NCBI GenBank assembly: GCA_964017155.1
Contig: OZ024855.1
Location: forward strand, 59,713,731-59,777,730
From: Oasisia sp. SBJ-2009
Taxonomy: Eukaryota; Annelida; Polychaeta; Sabellida; Siboglinidae
DNA length: 64,000 nt
Reading direction: 5' to 3'
Positions 41,001 through 56,000 of this stretch are shown here, piece by piece (the first letter of the stretch is position 1; each line of letters opens with the position of its first letter). The notes beneath the pieces are model-generated. The model did not search any database. It saw only the letters and a list, made by a program, of their open reading frames with translations, and had not been told where the DNA came from. The position numbers and the translations under genes were made by a program.

Positions 41001-44000
41001 GAATCCGGTACAACAGGAGACGGAACAAGTGGTGCTCAGAGAGCAAACTTTGATCAGGTCACATCAACCACTGCCCACAACGCTTCGTTTCCTGGAGGCA
41101 ATACTGTGGAAGGAGAATCCGGTACAACAGGAGACGGAACAAGTGGTGCTCAGAGAACAAACTTTGATGAGGTCACATCAACCACTGCCCACAACGCTTC
41201 GTTTCATGGAGGCAATACTATGGAAGGAGAATCCGGTACAACAGGAGACGGAACAAGTGGTGCTCAGAGAACAAACTTTGATCAGGTCACATCAACCACT
41301 GCCCACAACGCTTCGTTTCCTGGAGGCAATACTGTGGAAGGAGAATCCGGTATAACAGGAGACGGAACAAGTGGTGCTCAGAGAACAAACTTTGATCAGG
41401 TCACATCAACCACTGCCCACAACGCTTCGTTTCCTGGAGGCAATACTGTGGAAGGAGAATCCGGTACAACAGGAGACGGAACAAGTGGTGCTCAGAGAAC
41501 AAACTTTGATCAGGTCACATCAACCACTGCCCACAACGCTTCGTTTCCTGGAGGCAATACTGTGGAAGGAGAATCCGGTACAACAGGAGACAGAACAAGT
41601 GGTGCTCAGAGAACAAATTTTGATCAGGTCACATCAACCACTGCCCACAACGCTCCGTTTCCTGGAGGCAATACTGTGGAAGGAGAATCCGCTACAACAG
41701 GAGACGGAACAAGTGGTGCTCAGAGAACAAACTTTGATCAGGTCACATCAACCACTGCCCACAACGCTTCGTTTCCTGGAGGCAATACTGTGGAAGGAGA
41801 ATCCGGTACAACAGGAGACGGAACAAGTGGTGCTCAGAGAACAAACTTTGATCAGGTCACATCAACCACTGCCCACAACGCTTCGTTTCCTGGAGGCAAT
41901 ACTGTGGAAGGAGAATCCGGTACAACAGGAGACGGAACAAGTGGTGCTCAGAGAACAAACTTTGATCAGGTCACATCAACCACTGCCCACAATGCTTCGT
42001 TTCCTGGAGGCAATACTGTGGAAGGAGAATCCGCTACAACAGGAGACGGAAGAAGTGGTGCTCAGAGAACAAACTTTGATCAGGTCACATCAACCACTGC
42101 CCACAACGCTTCGTTTCCTGGAGGCAATACTGTGGAAGGAGAATCCGGTACAACAGGAGACGGAACAAGTGGTGCTCAGAGAACAAACTTTGATCAGGTC
42201 ACATCAACCACTGCCCACAACGCTTCGTTTCCTGGAGGCAATACTATGGAAGGAGAATCCGGTACAACAGGAGACGGAACAAGTGGTGCTCAGAGAACAA
42301 ACTTTGATCAGGTCACATCAACCACTGCCCACAACGCTTCGTTTCCTGGAGGCAATACTGTGGAAGGAGAATCCGGTATAACAGGAGACGGAACAAGTGG
42401 TGCTCAGAGAGCAAACTTTGATCAGGTCACATCAACCACTGCCCACAACGCTTCGTTTCCTGGAGGCAATACTGTGGAAGGAGAATCCGGTACAACAGGA
42501 GACGGAACAAGTGGTGCTCAGAGAACAAACTTTGATCAGGTCACATCAACCACTGCCCACAACGCTTCGTTTCCTGGAGGCAATACTGTGGAAGGAGAAT
42601 CCGGTACAACAGGAGACGGAACAAGTGGTGCTCAGAGAACAAACTTTGATCAGGTCACATCAACCACTGCCCACAACGCTTCGTTTCCTGGAGGCAATAC
42701 TGTGGAAGGAGAATCCGGTACAACAGGAGACGGAACAAGTGGTGCTCAGAGAACAAACTTTGATCAGGTCACATCAACCACTGCCCACAACGCTTCGTTT
42801 CCTGCAGACAATACTGTGGAAGGAGAGTCCGGTACAACAGGAGACGGAACAAGTGGTGCTCAGAGAACAAACTTTGATCAGGTCACATCAACCACTGCCC
42901 ACAACGCTTCGTTTCCTGGAGGCAATACTGTTGAAGGAGAATCCGGTACAACAGGAGACGGAACAAGTGTTGCTCAGAGAACAAACTTTGATCAGGTCAC
43001 ATCAACCACTGCCCACAACGCTTCGTTTCCTGGAGGCAATACTGTGGAAGGAGAATCCGGTACAACAGGAGACGGAACAAGTGGTTCTCAGAGAACACAC
43101 TTTGATCAGGTCACATCAACCACTGCCCACAACGCTTCGTTTCCTGGAGGCAATACTGTGGAAGGAGAATCCGGTACAACAGGAGACGGAACAAGTGGTG
43201 CTCAGAGAACAAACTTTGATCATGTCACATCAACCACTGCCCACAACGCTTCGTTTCCTGGAGGCAATACTGTGGAAGGAGAATCCGCTACAACAGGAGA
43301 CGGAACAAGTGGTGCTCAGAGAACAAACTTTGATCAGGTCACATCAACCACTGCCCACAACGCTTCGTTTCCTGGAGGCAATACTGTGGAAGGAGAATCC
43401 GGTACAACAGGAGACGGAACAAGTGGTGCTCAGAGAACAAACTTTGATCAGGTCACATCAACCACTGCCCACAACGCTTCGTTTCCTGGAGGCAATACTG
43501 TGGAAGGAGAATCCGGTACAACAGGAGACGGAACAAGTGGTGCTCAGAGAACAAACTTTGATGAGGTCACATCAACCACTGCCCACAACGCTTCGTTTCA
43601 TGGAGGCAATACTATGGAAGGAGAATCCGGTACAACAGGAGACGGAACAAGTGGTGCTCAGAGAACAAACTTTGATCAGGTCACATCAACCACTGCCCAC
43701 AACGCTTCGTTTCCTGGAGGCAATACTGTGGAAGGAGAATCCGGTATAACAGGAGACGGAACAAGTGGTGCTCAGAGAACAAACTTTGATCAGGTCACAT
43801 CAACCACTGCCCACAACGCTTCGTTTCCTGGAGGCAATACTGTGGAAGGAGAATCCGGTACAACAGGAGACGGAACAAGTGGTGCTCAGAGAACAAACTT
43901 TGATCAGGTCACATCAACCACTGCCCACAACGCTTCGTTTCCTGGAGGCAATACTGTGGAAGGAGAATCCGGTACAACAGGAGACGGAACAAGTGGTGCT

Positions 44001-47000
44001 CAGGGAACAAACTTTGATCAGGTCACATCAACCACTGCCCACAACGCTCCGTTTCCTGGAGGCAATACTGTGGAAGGAGAATCCGCTACAACAGGAGACG
44101 GAACAAGTGGTGCTCAGAGAACAAACTTTGATCAGGTCACATCAACCACTGCCCACAACGCTTCGTTTCCTGGAGGCAATACTGTGGAAGGAGAATCCGG
44201 TACAACAGGAGACGGAACAAGTGGTGCTCAGAGAACAAACTTTGATCAGGTCACATCAACCACTGCCCACAACGCTTCGTTTCCTGGAGGCAATACTGTG
44301 GAAGGAGAATCCGGTACAACAGGAGACGGAACAAGTGGTGCTCAGAGAACAAACTTTGATCAGGTCACATCAACCACTGCCCACAATGCTTCGTTTCCTG
44401 GAGGCAATACTGTGGAAGGAGAATCCGCTACAACAGGAGACGGAAGAAGTGGTGCTCAGAGAACAAACTTTGATCAGGTCACATCAACCACTGCCCACAA
44501 CGCTTCGTTTCCTGGAGGCAATACTGTGGAAGGAGAATCCGGTACAACAGGAGACGGAACAAGTGGTGCTCAGAGAACAAACTTTGATCAGGTCACATCA
44601 ACCACTGCCCACAACGCTTCGTTTCCTGGAGGCAATACTATGGAAGGAGAATCCGGTACAACAGGAGACGGAACAAGTGGTGCTCAGAGAACAAACTTTG
44701 ATCAGGTCACATCAACCACTGCCCACAACGCTTCGTTTCCTGGAGGCAATACTGTGGAAGGAGAATCCGGTATAACAGGAGACGGAACAAGTGGTGCTCA
44801 GAGAACAAACTTTGATCAGGTCACATCAACCACTGCCCACAACGCTTCGTTTCCTGGAGGCAATACTGTGGAAGGAGAATCCGGTACAACAGGAGACGGA
44901 ACAAGTGGTGCTCAGAGAACAAACTTTGATCAGGTCACATCAACCACTGCCCACAACGCTCCGTTTCCTGGAGGCAATACTGTGGAAGGAGAATCCGGTA
45001 CAACAGGAGACGGAACAAGTGGTGCTCAGAGAACAAACTTTGATCAGGTCACATCAACCACTGCCCACAACGCTTCGTTTCCTGGAGGCAATACTGTGGA
45101 AGGAGAATCCGCTACAACAGGAGACGGAACAAGTGGTGCTCAGAGAACAAACTTTGATCAGGTCACATCAACCACTGCCCACAACGCTTCGTTTCCTGGA
45201 GGCAATACTGTGGAAGGAGAATCCGGTACAACAGGAGACGGAACAAGTGGTGCTCAGAGAACAAACTTTGATCATGTCACATCAACCACTGCCCACAACG
45301 CTTCGTTTCCTGGAGGCAATACTGTGGAAGGAGAATCCGCTACAACAGGAGACGGAACAAGTGGTGCTCAGAGAACAAACTTTGATCAGGTCACATCAAC
45401 CACTGCCCACAACGCTTCGTTTCCTGGAGGCAATACTGTGGAAGGAGAATCCGGTACAACAGGAGACGGAACAAGTGGTGCTCAGAGAACAAACTTTGAT
45501 CAGGTCACATCAACCACTGCCCACAACGCTTCGTTTCCTGTAGGCAATACTGTGGAAGGAGAATCCGCTACAACAGGAGACGGAACAAGTGGTGCTCAGA
45601 GAGCAAACTTTGATCAGGTCACATCAACCACTGCCCACAACGCTTCGTTTCCTGGAGGCAATACTGTGGAAGGAGAATCCGGTACAACAGGAGACGGAAC
45701 AAGTGGTGCTCAGAGAACAAACTTTGATCAGGTCACATCAACCACTGCCCACAACGCTTCGTTTCCTGGAGGCAATACTGTGGAAGGAGAATCCGGTACA
45801 ACAGGAGACGGAACAAGTGGTGCTCAGAGAACAAACTTTGATCAGGTCACATCAACCACTGCCCACAACGCTTCGTTTCCTGGAGGCAATACTGTGGAAG
45901 GAGAATCCGGTACAACAGGAGACGGAACAAGTGGTGCTCAGAGAACAAACTTTGATCAGGTCACATCAACCACTGCCCACAACGCTTCGTTTCCTGCAGA
46001 CAATACTGTGGAAGGAGAGTCCGGTACAACAGGAGACGGAACAAGTGGTGCTCAGAGAACAAACTTTGATCAGGTCACATCAACCACTGCCCACAACGCT
46101 TCGTTTCCTGGAGGCAATACTGTTGAAGGAGAATCCGGTACAACAGGAGACGGAACAAGTGTTGCTCAGAGAACAAACTTTGATCAGGTCACATCAACCA
46201 CTGCCCACAACGCTTCGTTTCCTGGAGGCAATACTGTGGAAGGAGAATCCGGTACAACAGGAGACGGAACAAGTGGTTCTCAGAGAACACACTTTGATCA
46301 GGTCACATCAACCACTGCCCACAACGCTTCGTTTCCTGGAGGCAATACTGTGGAAGGAGAATCCGGTACAACAGGAGACGGAACAAGTGGTGCTCAGAGA
46401 ACAAACTTTGATCAGGTCACATCAACCACTGCCCACAACGCTTCGTTTCCTGTAGGCAATACTGTGGAAGGAGAATCCGCTACAACAGGAGACGGAACAA
46501 GTGGTGCTCAGAGAACAAACTTTGATCAGGTCACATCAACCACTGCCCACAACGCTTCGTTTCCTGGAGGCAATACTATGGAAGGAGAATCCGGTACAAC
46601 AGGAGACGGAACAAGTGGTGCTCAGAGAACAAACTTTGATCAGGTCACATCAACCACTGCCCACAACGCTTCGTTTCCTGGAGGCAATACTGTGGAAGGA
46701 GAATCCGGTATAACAGGAGACGGAACAAGTGGTGCTCAGAGAACAAACTTTGATCAGGTCACATCAACCACTGCCCACAACGCTTCGTTTCCTGGAGGCA
46801 ATACTGTGGAAGGAGAATCCGGTACAACAGGAGACGGAACAAGTGGTGCTCAGAGAACAAACTTTGATCAGGTCACATCAACCACTGCCCACAACGCTCC
46901 GTTTCCTGGAGGCAATACTGTGGAAGGAGAATCCGGTACAACAGGAGACGGAACAAGTGGTGCTCAGAGAACAAACTTTGATCAGGTCACATCAACCACT

Positions 47001-50000
47001 GCCCACAACGCTTCGTTTCCTGGAGGCAATACTGTGGAAGGAGAATCCGCTACAACAGGAGACGGAACAAGTGGTGCTCAGAGAACAAACTTTGATCAGG
47101 TCACATCAACCACTGCCCACAACGCTTCGTTTCCTGGAGGCAATACTGTGGAAGGAGAATCCGGTACAACAGGAGACGGAACAAGTGGTGCTCAGAGAAC
47201 AAACTTTGATCATGTCACATCAACCACTGCCCACAACGCTTCGTTTCCTGGAGGCAATACTGTGGAAGGAGAATCCGCTACAACAGGAGACGGAACAAGT
47301 GGTGCTCAGAGAACAAACTTTGATCAGGTCACATCAACCACTGCCCACAACGCTTCGTTTCCTGGAGGCAATACTGTGGAAGGAGAATCCGGTACAACAG
47401 GAGACGGAACAAGTGGTGCTCAGAGAACAAACTTTGATCAGGTCACATCAACCACTGCCCACAACGCTTCGTTTCCTGTAGGCAATACTGTGGAAGGAGA
47501 ATCCGCTACAACAGGAGACGGAACAAGTGGTGCTCAGAGAGCAAACTTTGATCAGGTCACATCAACCACTGCCCACAACGCTTCGTTTCCTGGAGGCAAT
47601 ACTGTGGAAGGAGAATCCGGTACAACAGGAGACGGAACAAGTGGTGCTCAGAGAACAAACTTTGATCAGGTCACATCAACCACTGCCCACAACGCTTCGT
47701 TTCCTGGAGGCAATACTGTGGAAGGAGAATCCGGTACAACAGGAGACGGAACAAGTGGTGCTCAGAGAACAAACTTTGATCAGGTCACATCAACCACTGC
47801 CCACAACGCTTCGTTTCCTGGAGGCAATACTGTGGAAGGAGAATCCGGTACAACAGGAGACGGAACAAGTGGTGCTCAGAGAACAAACTTTGATCAGGTC
47901 ACATCAACCACTGCCCACAACGCTTCGTTTCCTGCAGACAATACTGTGGAAGGAGAGTCCGGTACAACAGGAGACGGAACAAGTGGTGCTCAGAGAACAA
48001 ACTTTGATCAGGTCACATCAACCACTGCCCACAACGCTTCGTTTCCTGGAGGCAATACTGTTGAAGGAGAATCCGGTACAACAGGAGACGGAACAAGTGT
48101 TGCTCAGAGAACAAACTTTGATCAGGTCACATCAACCACTGCCCACAACGCTTCGTTTCCTGGAGGCAATACTGTGGAAGGAGAATCCGGTACAACAGGA
48201 GACGGAACAAGTGGTTCTCAGAGAACACACTTTGATCAGGTCACATCAACCACTGCCCACAACGCTTCGTTTCCTGGAGGCAATACTGTGGAAGGAGAAT
48301 CCGGTACAACAGGAGACGGAACAAGTGGTGCTCAGAGAACAAACTTTGATCAGGTCACATCAACCACTGCCCACAACGCTTCGTTTCCTGTAGGCAATAC
48401 TGTGGAAGGAGAATCCGCTACAACAGGAGACGGAACAAGTGGTGCTCAGAGAACAAACTTTGATCAGGTCACATCAACCACTGCCCACAACGCTTCGTTT
48501 CCTGGAGGCAATACTGTGGAAGGAGAATCCGGTACAACAGGAGACGGAAAAAGTGGTGCTCAGAGAACAAACTTTGATCAGGTCACATCAACCACTGCCC
48601 ACAACGCTTCGTTTCCTGGAGGCAATACTGTGGAAGGAGAATCCGGTACAACAGGAGACGGAACAAGTGGTGCTCAGAGAACAAACTTTGATCAGGTCAC
48701 ATCAACCACTGCCCACAACGCTTCGTTTCCTGGAGGCAATACTGTGGAAGGAGAATCCGGTACAACAGGAGACGGAACAAGTGGTGCTCAGAGAACAAAT
48801 TTTGATCAGGTCACATCAACCACTGCCCACAACGCTTCGTTTCCTGCAGACAATACTGTGGAAGGAGAGTCCGGTACAACAGGAGACGGAACAAGTGGTG
48901 CTCAGAGAACAAACTTTGATCAGGTCACATCAACCACTGCCCACAACGCTTCGTTTCCTGGAGGCAATACTGTTGAAGGAGAATCCGGTACAACAGGAGA
49001 CGGAACAAGTGTTGCTCAGAGAACAAACTTTGATCAGGTCACATCAACCACTGCCCACAACGCTTCGTTTCCTGGAGGCAATACTGTGGAAGGAGAATCC
49101 GGTACAACAGGAGACGGAACAAGTGGTTCTCAGAGAACACACTTTGATCAGGTCACATCAACCACTGCCCACAACGCTTCGTTTCCTGGAGGCAATACTG
49201 TGGAAGGAGAATCCGGTACAACAGGAGACGGAACAAGTGGTGCTCAGAGAACAAACTTTGATCAGGTCACATCAACCACTGCCCACAACGCTTCGTTTCC
49301 TGGAGGCAATACTGTGGAAGGAGAATCCGGTACAACAGGAGACGGAACAAGTGGAGCTCAGAGAACAAACTTTGATCAGGTCACATCAACCACTGCCCAC
49401 AACGCTTCGTTTCCTGGAGGCAATACTGTGGAAGGAGAATCCGCTACAACAGGAGACGGAACAAGTGGTGCTCAGAGAACAAACTTTGATCAGGTCACAT
49501 CAACCACTGCCCACAACGCTTCGTTTCCTGGAGGCAATTCTGTGGAAGGAGAATCCGGTACAACAGGAGACGGAACAAGTGGTGCTCAGAGAACAAACTT
49601 TGATCAGGTCACATCAACCACTGCCCACAACGCTTCGTTTCCTGGAGGCAATACTGTGGAAGGAGAATCCGGTACAACAGGATACGGAACAAGTGGTGCT
49701 CAGAGAACAAACTTTGATCAGGTCACATCAACCACTGCCCACAACGCTTCGTTTGCTGGAGACAATACTGTGGAAGGAGAGTCCGGTACAACAGGAGACG
49801 GAACAAGTGGTGCTCAGAGAACAAACTTTGATCAGGTCACATCAAACACTGCCCACAACGCTTCGTTTCCTGGAGGCAATACTGTTGAAGGAGAATCCGG
49901 TACAACAGGAGACGGAACAAGTGTTGCTCAGAGAACAAACTTTGATCAGGTCACATCAACCACTGCCCACAACGCTTCGTTTCCTGGAGGCAATACTGTG

Positions 50001-53000
50001 GAAGGAGAATCCGGTACAACAGGAGACGGAACAAGTGGTGCTCAGAGAACAAACTTTGATCAGGTCACATCAACCACTGCCCACAACGCTTCGTTTCCTG
50101 GAGGCAATACTGTGGAAGGAGAATCCGGTACAACAGGATACGGAACAAGTGGTGCTCAGAGAACAAACTTTGATCAGGTCACATCAACCACTGCCCACAA
50201 CGCTTCGTTTGCTGGAGACAATACTGTGGAAGGAGAGTCCGGTACAACAGGAGACGGAACAAGTGGTGCTCAGAGAACAAACTTTGATCAGGTCACATCA
50301 AACACTGCCCACAACGCTTCGTTTCCTGGAGGCAATACTGTTGAAGGAGAATCCGGTACAACAGGAGACGGAACAAGTGTTGCTCAGAGAACAAACTTTG
50401 ATCAGGTCACACCAACCACTGCCCACAACGCTTCGTTTCCTGGAGGCAATACTGTGGAAGGAGAATCCGGTACAACAGGAGACGGAACAAGTGGTGCTCA
50501 GAGAACAAACTTTGATCAGGTCACATCAACCACTGCCCACAACGCTTCGTTTCCTGGAGGCAATACTGTGGAAGGAGAATCCGGTACAACAGGAGACGGA
50601 ACAAGTGGTACTCAGAGAACAAACTTTGATCAGGTCACATCAACCACTGCCCACAATGCTTCGTTTCCTGGAGGCAATACTGTGGAAGGAGAATCCGCTA
50701 CAACAGGAGACGGAACAAGTGGTGCTCAGAGAACAAACTTTGATCAGGTCACATCAACCACTGCCCACAACGCTTCGTTTCCTGGAGGCAATACTGTGGA
50801 AGGAGAATCCGGTACAACAGGAGACGGAACAAGTGGTGCTCAGAGAACAAACTTTGATCAGGTCACATCAACCACTGCCCACAACGCTTCGTTTCCTGGA
50901 GGCAATACTGAGGAAGGAGAATCCGGTACAACAGGAGACGGAACAAGTGGTGCTCAGAGAGCAAACTTTGATCAGGTCACATCAACCACTGCCCACAACG
51001 CTTCGTTTCCTGGAGGCAATACTGTGGAAGGAGAATCCGGTACAACAGGAGACGGAACAAGTGGTGCTCAGAGAACAAATTTTGATGAGGTCACATCAAC
51101 CACTGCCCACAACGCTTCGTTTCCTGGAGGCAATACTATGGAAGGAGAATCCGGTACAACAGGAGACGGAACAAGTGGTGCTCAGAGAACAAACTTTGAT
51201 CAGGTCACATCAACCACTGCCCACAACGCTTCGTTTCCTGGAGGCAATACTGTGGAAGGAGAATCCGGTATAACAGGAGACGGAACAAGTGGTGCTCAGA
51301 GAACAAACTTTGATCAGGTCACATCAACCACTGCCCACAACGCTTCGTTTCCTGGAGGCAATACTGTGGAAGGAGAATCCGGTACAACAGGAGACGGAAC
51401 AAGTGGTGCTCAGAGAACAAACTTTGATCAGGTCACATCAACCACTGCCCACAACGCTTCGTTTCCTGGAGGCAATACTGTGGAAGGAGAATCCGCTACA
51501 ACAGGAGACGGAACAAGTGGTGCTCAGAGAACAAACTTTGATCAGGTCACATCAACCACTGCCCACAACGCTTCGTTTCCTGGAGGCAATACTGTGGAAG
51601 GAGAATCCGGTACAACAGGAGACGGAACAAGTGGTGCTCAGAGAACAAACTTTGATCAGATCACATCAACCACTGCCCACAACGCTTCGTTTCCTGGAGG
51701 CAATACTGTGGAAGGAGAATCCGGTACAACAGGAGACGGAACAAGTGGTGCTCAGAGAACAAACTTTGATCAGGTCACATCAACCACTGCCCACAACGCT
51801 TCGTTTCCTGCAGACAATACTGTGGAAGGAGAGTCCGGTACAACAGGAGACGGAACAAGTGGTGCTCAGAGAACAAACTTTGATCAGGTCACATCAACCA
51901 CTGCCCACAACGCTTCGTTTCCTGGAGGCAATACTGTTGAAGGAGAATCCGGTACAACAGGAAACGGAACAAGTGTTGCTCAGAGAACAAACTTTGATCA
52001 GGTCACATCAACCACTGCCCACAACGCTTCGTTTCCTGGAGGCAATACTGTGGAAGGAGAATCCGGTACAACAGGAGACGGAACAAGTGGTTCTCAGCGA
52101 ACACACTTTGATCAGGTCACATCAACCACTGCCCACAACGCTTCGTTTCCTGGAGGCAATACTGTGGAAGGAGAATCCGGTACAACAGGAGACGGAACAA
52201 GTGGTGCTCAGAGAACAAACTTTGATCATGTCACATCAACCACTGCCCACAACGCTTCGTTTCCTGGAGGCAATACTGTGGACGGAGAATCCGCTACAAC
52301 AGGAGACGGAACAAGTGGTGCTCAGAGAACAAACTTTGATCAGGTCACATCAACCACTGCCCACAACGCTTCGTTTCCTGGAGGCAATACTGTGGAAGGA
52401 GAATCCGGTACAACAGGAGACGGAACAAGTGGTGCTCAGAGAACAAACTTTGATCAGGTCACATCAACCACTGCCCACAACGCTTCGTTTCCTGTAGGCA
52501 ATACTGTGGAAGGAGAATCCGCTACAACAGGAGACGGAACAAGTGGTGCTCAGAGAACAAACTTTGATCAGGTCACATCAACCACTGCCCACAACGCTAC
52601 GTTTCCTGGAGGCAATACTGTGGAAGGAGAATCCGGTACAACAGGAGACGGAAAAAGTGGTGCTCAGAGAACAAACTTTGATCAGGTCACATCAACCACT
52701 GCCCACAACGCTTCGTTTCCTGGAGGCAATACTGTGGAAGGAGAATCCGGTACAACAGGAGACGGAACAAGTGGTGCTCAGAGAACAAACTTTGATCAGG
52801 TCACATCAACCACTGCCCACAACGCTTCGTTTCCTGGAGGCAATACTGTGGAAGGAGAATCCGGTACAACAGGAGACGGAACAAGTGGTGCTCAGAGAAC
52901 AAACTTTGATCAGGTCACATCAACCACTGCCCACAACGCTTCGTTTCCTGCAGACAATACTGTGGAAGGAGAGTCCGGTACAACAGGAGACGGAACAAGT

Positions 53001-56000
53001 GGTGCTCAGAGAACAAACTTTGATCAGGTCACATCAACCACTGCCCACAACGCTTCGTTTCCTGGAGGCAATACTGTTGAAGGAGAATCCGGTACAACAG
53101 TAGACGGAACAAGTGTTGCTCAGAGAACAAACTTTGATCAGGTCACATCAACCACTGCCCACAACGCTTCGTTTCCTGGAGGCAATACTGTGGAAGGAGA
53201 ATCCGGTACAACAGGAGACGGAACAAGTGGTTCTCAGAGAACACACTTTGATCAGGTCACATCAACCACTGCCCACAACGCTTCGTTTCCTGGAGGCAAT
53301 ACTGTGGAAGGAGAATCCGGTACAACAGGAGACGGAACAAGTGGTGCTCAGAGAACAAACTTTGATCAGGTCACATCAACCACTGTCCACAACGCTTCGT
53401 TTCCTGGAGGCAATACTGTGGAAGGAGAATCCGGTACAACAGGAGACGGAACAAGTGGTGCTCAGAGAACAAACTTTGATCAGGTCACATCAACCACTGC
53501 CCACAACGCTTCGTTTCCTGGAGGCAATACTGTGGAAGGAGAATCCGGTACAACAGGAGACGGAACAAGTGGAGCTCAGAGAACAAACTTTGATCAGGTC
53601 ACATCAACCACTGCCCACAACGCTTCGTTTCCTGGAGGCAATACTGTGGAAGGAGAATCCGCTACAACAGGAGACGGAACAAGTGGTGCTCAGAGAACAA
53701 ACTTTGATCAGGTCACATCAACCACTGCCCACAACGCTTCGTTTCCTGGAGGCAATACTGTGGAAGGAGAATCCGGTACAACAGGAGACGGAACAAGTGG
53801 TGCTCAGAGAACAAACTTTGATCAGGTCACATCAACCACTGCCCACAACGCTTCGTTTCCTGGAGGCAATACTGTGGAAGGAGAATCCGGTACAACAGGA
53901 TACGGAACAAGTGGTGCTCAGAGAACAAACTTTGATCAGGTCACATCAACCACTGCCCACAACGCTTCGTTTGCTGGAGACAATACTGTGGAAGGAGAGT
54001 CCGGTACAACAGGAGACGGAACAAGTGGTGCTCAGAGAACAAACTTTGATCAGGTCACATCAAACACTGCCCACAACGCTTCGTTTCCTGGAGGCAATAC
54101 TGTTGAAGGAGAATCCGGTACAACAGGAGACGGAACAAGTGTTGTTCAGAGAACAAACTTTGATCAGGTCACATCAACCACTGCCCACAACGCTTCGTTT
54201 CCTGGAGGCAATACTGTGGAAGGAGAATCCGGTACAACAGGAGACGGAACAAGTGGTGCTCAGAGAACAAACTTTGATCAGGTCACATCAACCACTGCCC
54301 ACAACGCTTCGTTTCCTGGAGGCAATACTGTGGAAGGAGAATCCGGTACAACAGGAGACGGAACAAGTGGTGCTCAGAGAACAAACTTTGATCAGGTCAC
54401 ATCAACCACTGCCCACAACGCTTCGTTTCCTGCAGACAATACTGTGGAAGGAGAGTCCGGTACAACAGGAGACGGAACAAGTGGTGCTCAGAGAAGAAAC
54501 TTTGATCAGGTCACATCAACCACTGCCCACAACGCTTCGTTTCCTGGAGGCAATACTGTTGAAGGAGAATCCGGTACAACAGGAGACGGAACAAGTGTTG
54601 CTCAGAGAACAAACTTTGATCAGGTCACATCAACCACTGCCCACAACGCTTCGTTTCCTGGAGGCAATACTGTGGAAGGAGAATCCGGTACAACAGGAGA
54701 CGGAACAAGTGGTTCTCAGAGAACACACTTTGATCAGGTCACATCAACCACTGCCCACAACGCTTCGTTTCCTGGAGGCAATACTGTGGAAGGAGAATCC
54801 GGTACAACAGGAGACGGAACAAGTGGTGCTCAGAGAACAAACTTTGATCAGGTCACATCAACCACTGTCCACAACGCTTCGTTTCCTGGAGGCAATACTG
54901 TGGAAGGAGAATCCGGTACAACAGGAGACGGAACAAGTGGTGCTCAGAGAACAAACTTTGATCAGGTCACATCAACCACTGCCCACAACGCTTCGTTTCC
55001 TGGAGGCAATACTGTGGAAGGAGAATCCGGTACAACAGGAGACGGAACAAGTGGAGCTCAGAGAACAAACTTTGATCAGGTCACATCAACCACTGCCCAC
55101 AACGCTTCGTTTCCTGGAGGCAATACTGTGGAAGGAGAATCCGCTACAACAGGAGACGGAACAAGTGGTGCTCAGAGAACAAACTTTGATCAGGTCACAT
55201 CAACCACTGCCCACAACGCTTCGTTTCCTGGAGGCAATACTGTGGAAGGAGAATCCGGTACAACAGGAGACGGAACAAGTGGTGCTCAGAGAACAAACTT
55301 TGATCAGGTCACATCAAACACTGCCCACAACGCTTCGTTTCCTGGAGGCAATACTGTTGAAGGAGAATCCGGTACAACAGGAGACGGAACAAGTGTTGTT
55401 CAGAGAACAAACTTTGATCAGGTCACATCAACCACTGCCCACAACGCTTCGTTTCCTGGAGGCAATACTGTGGAAGGAGAATCCGGTACAACAGGAGACG
55501 GAACAAGTGGTGCTCAGAGAACAAACTTTGATCAGGTCACATCAACCACTGCCCACAACGCTTCGTTTCCTGGAGGCAATACTGTGGAAGGAGAATCCGG
55601 TACAACAGGAGACGGAACAAGTGGTGCTCAGAGAACAAACTTTGATCAGGTCACATCAACCACTGCCCACAACGCTTCGTTTCCTGCAGACAATACTGTG
55701 GAAGGAGAGTCCGGTACAACAGGAGACGGAACAAGTGGTGCTCAGAGAAGAAACTTTGATCAGGTCACATCAACCACTGCCCACAACGCTTCGTTTCCTG
55801 GAGGCAATACTGTTGAAGGAGAATCCGGTACAACAGGAGACGGAACAAGTGTTGCTCAGAGAACAAACTTTGATCAGGTCACATCAACCACTGCCCACAA
55901 CGCTTCGTTTCCTGGAGGCAATACTGTGGAAGGAGAATCCGGTACAACAGGAGACGGAACAAGTGGTTCTCAGAGAACACACTTTGATCAGGTCACATCA

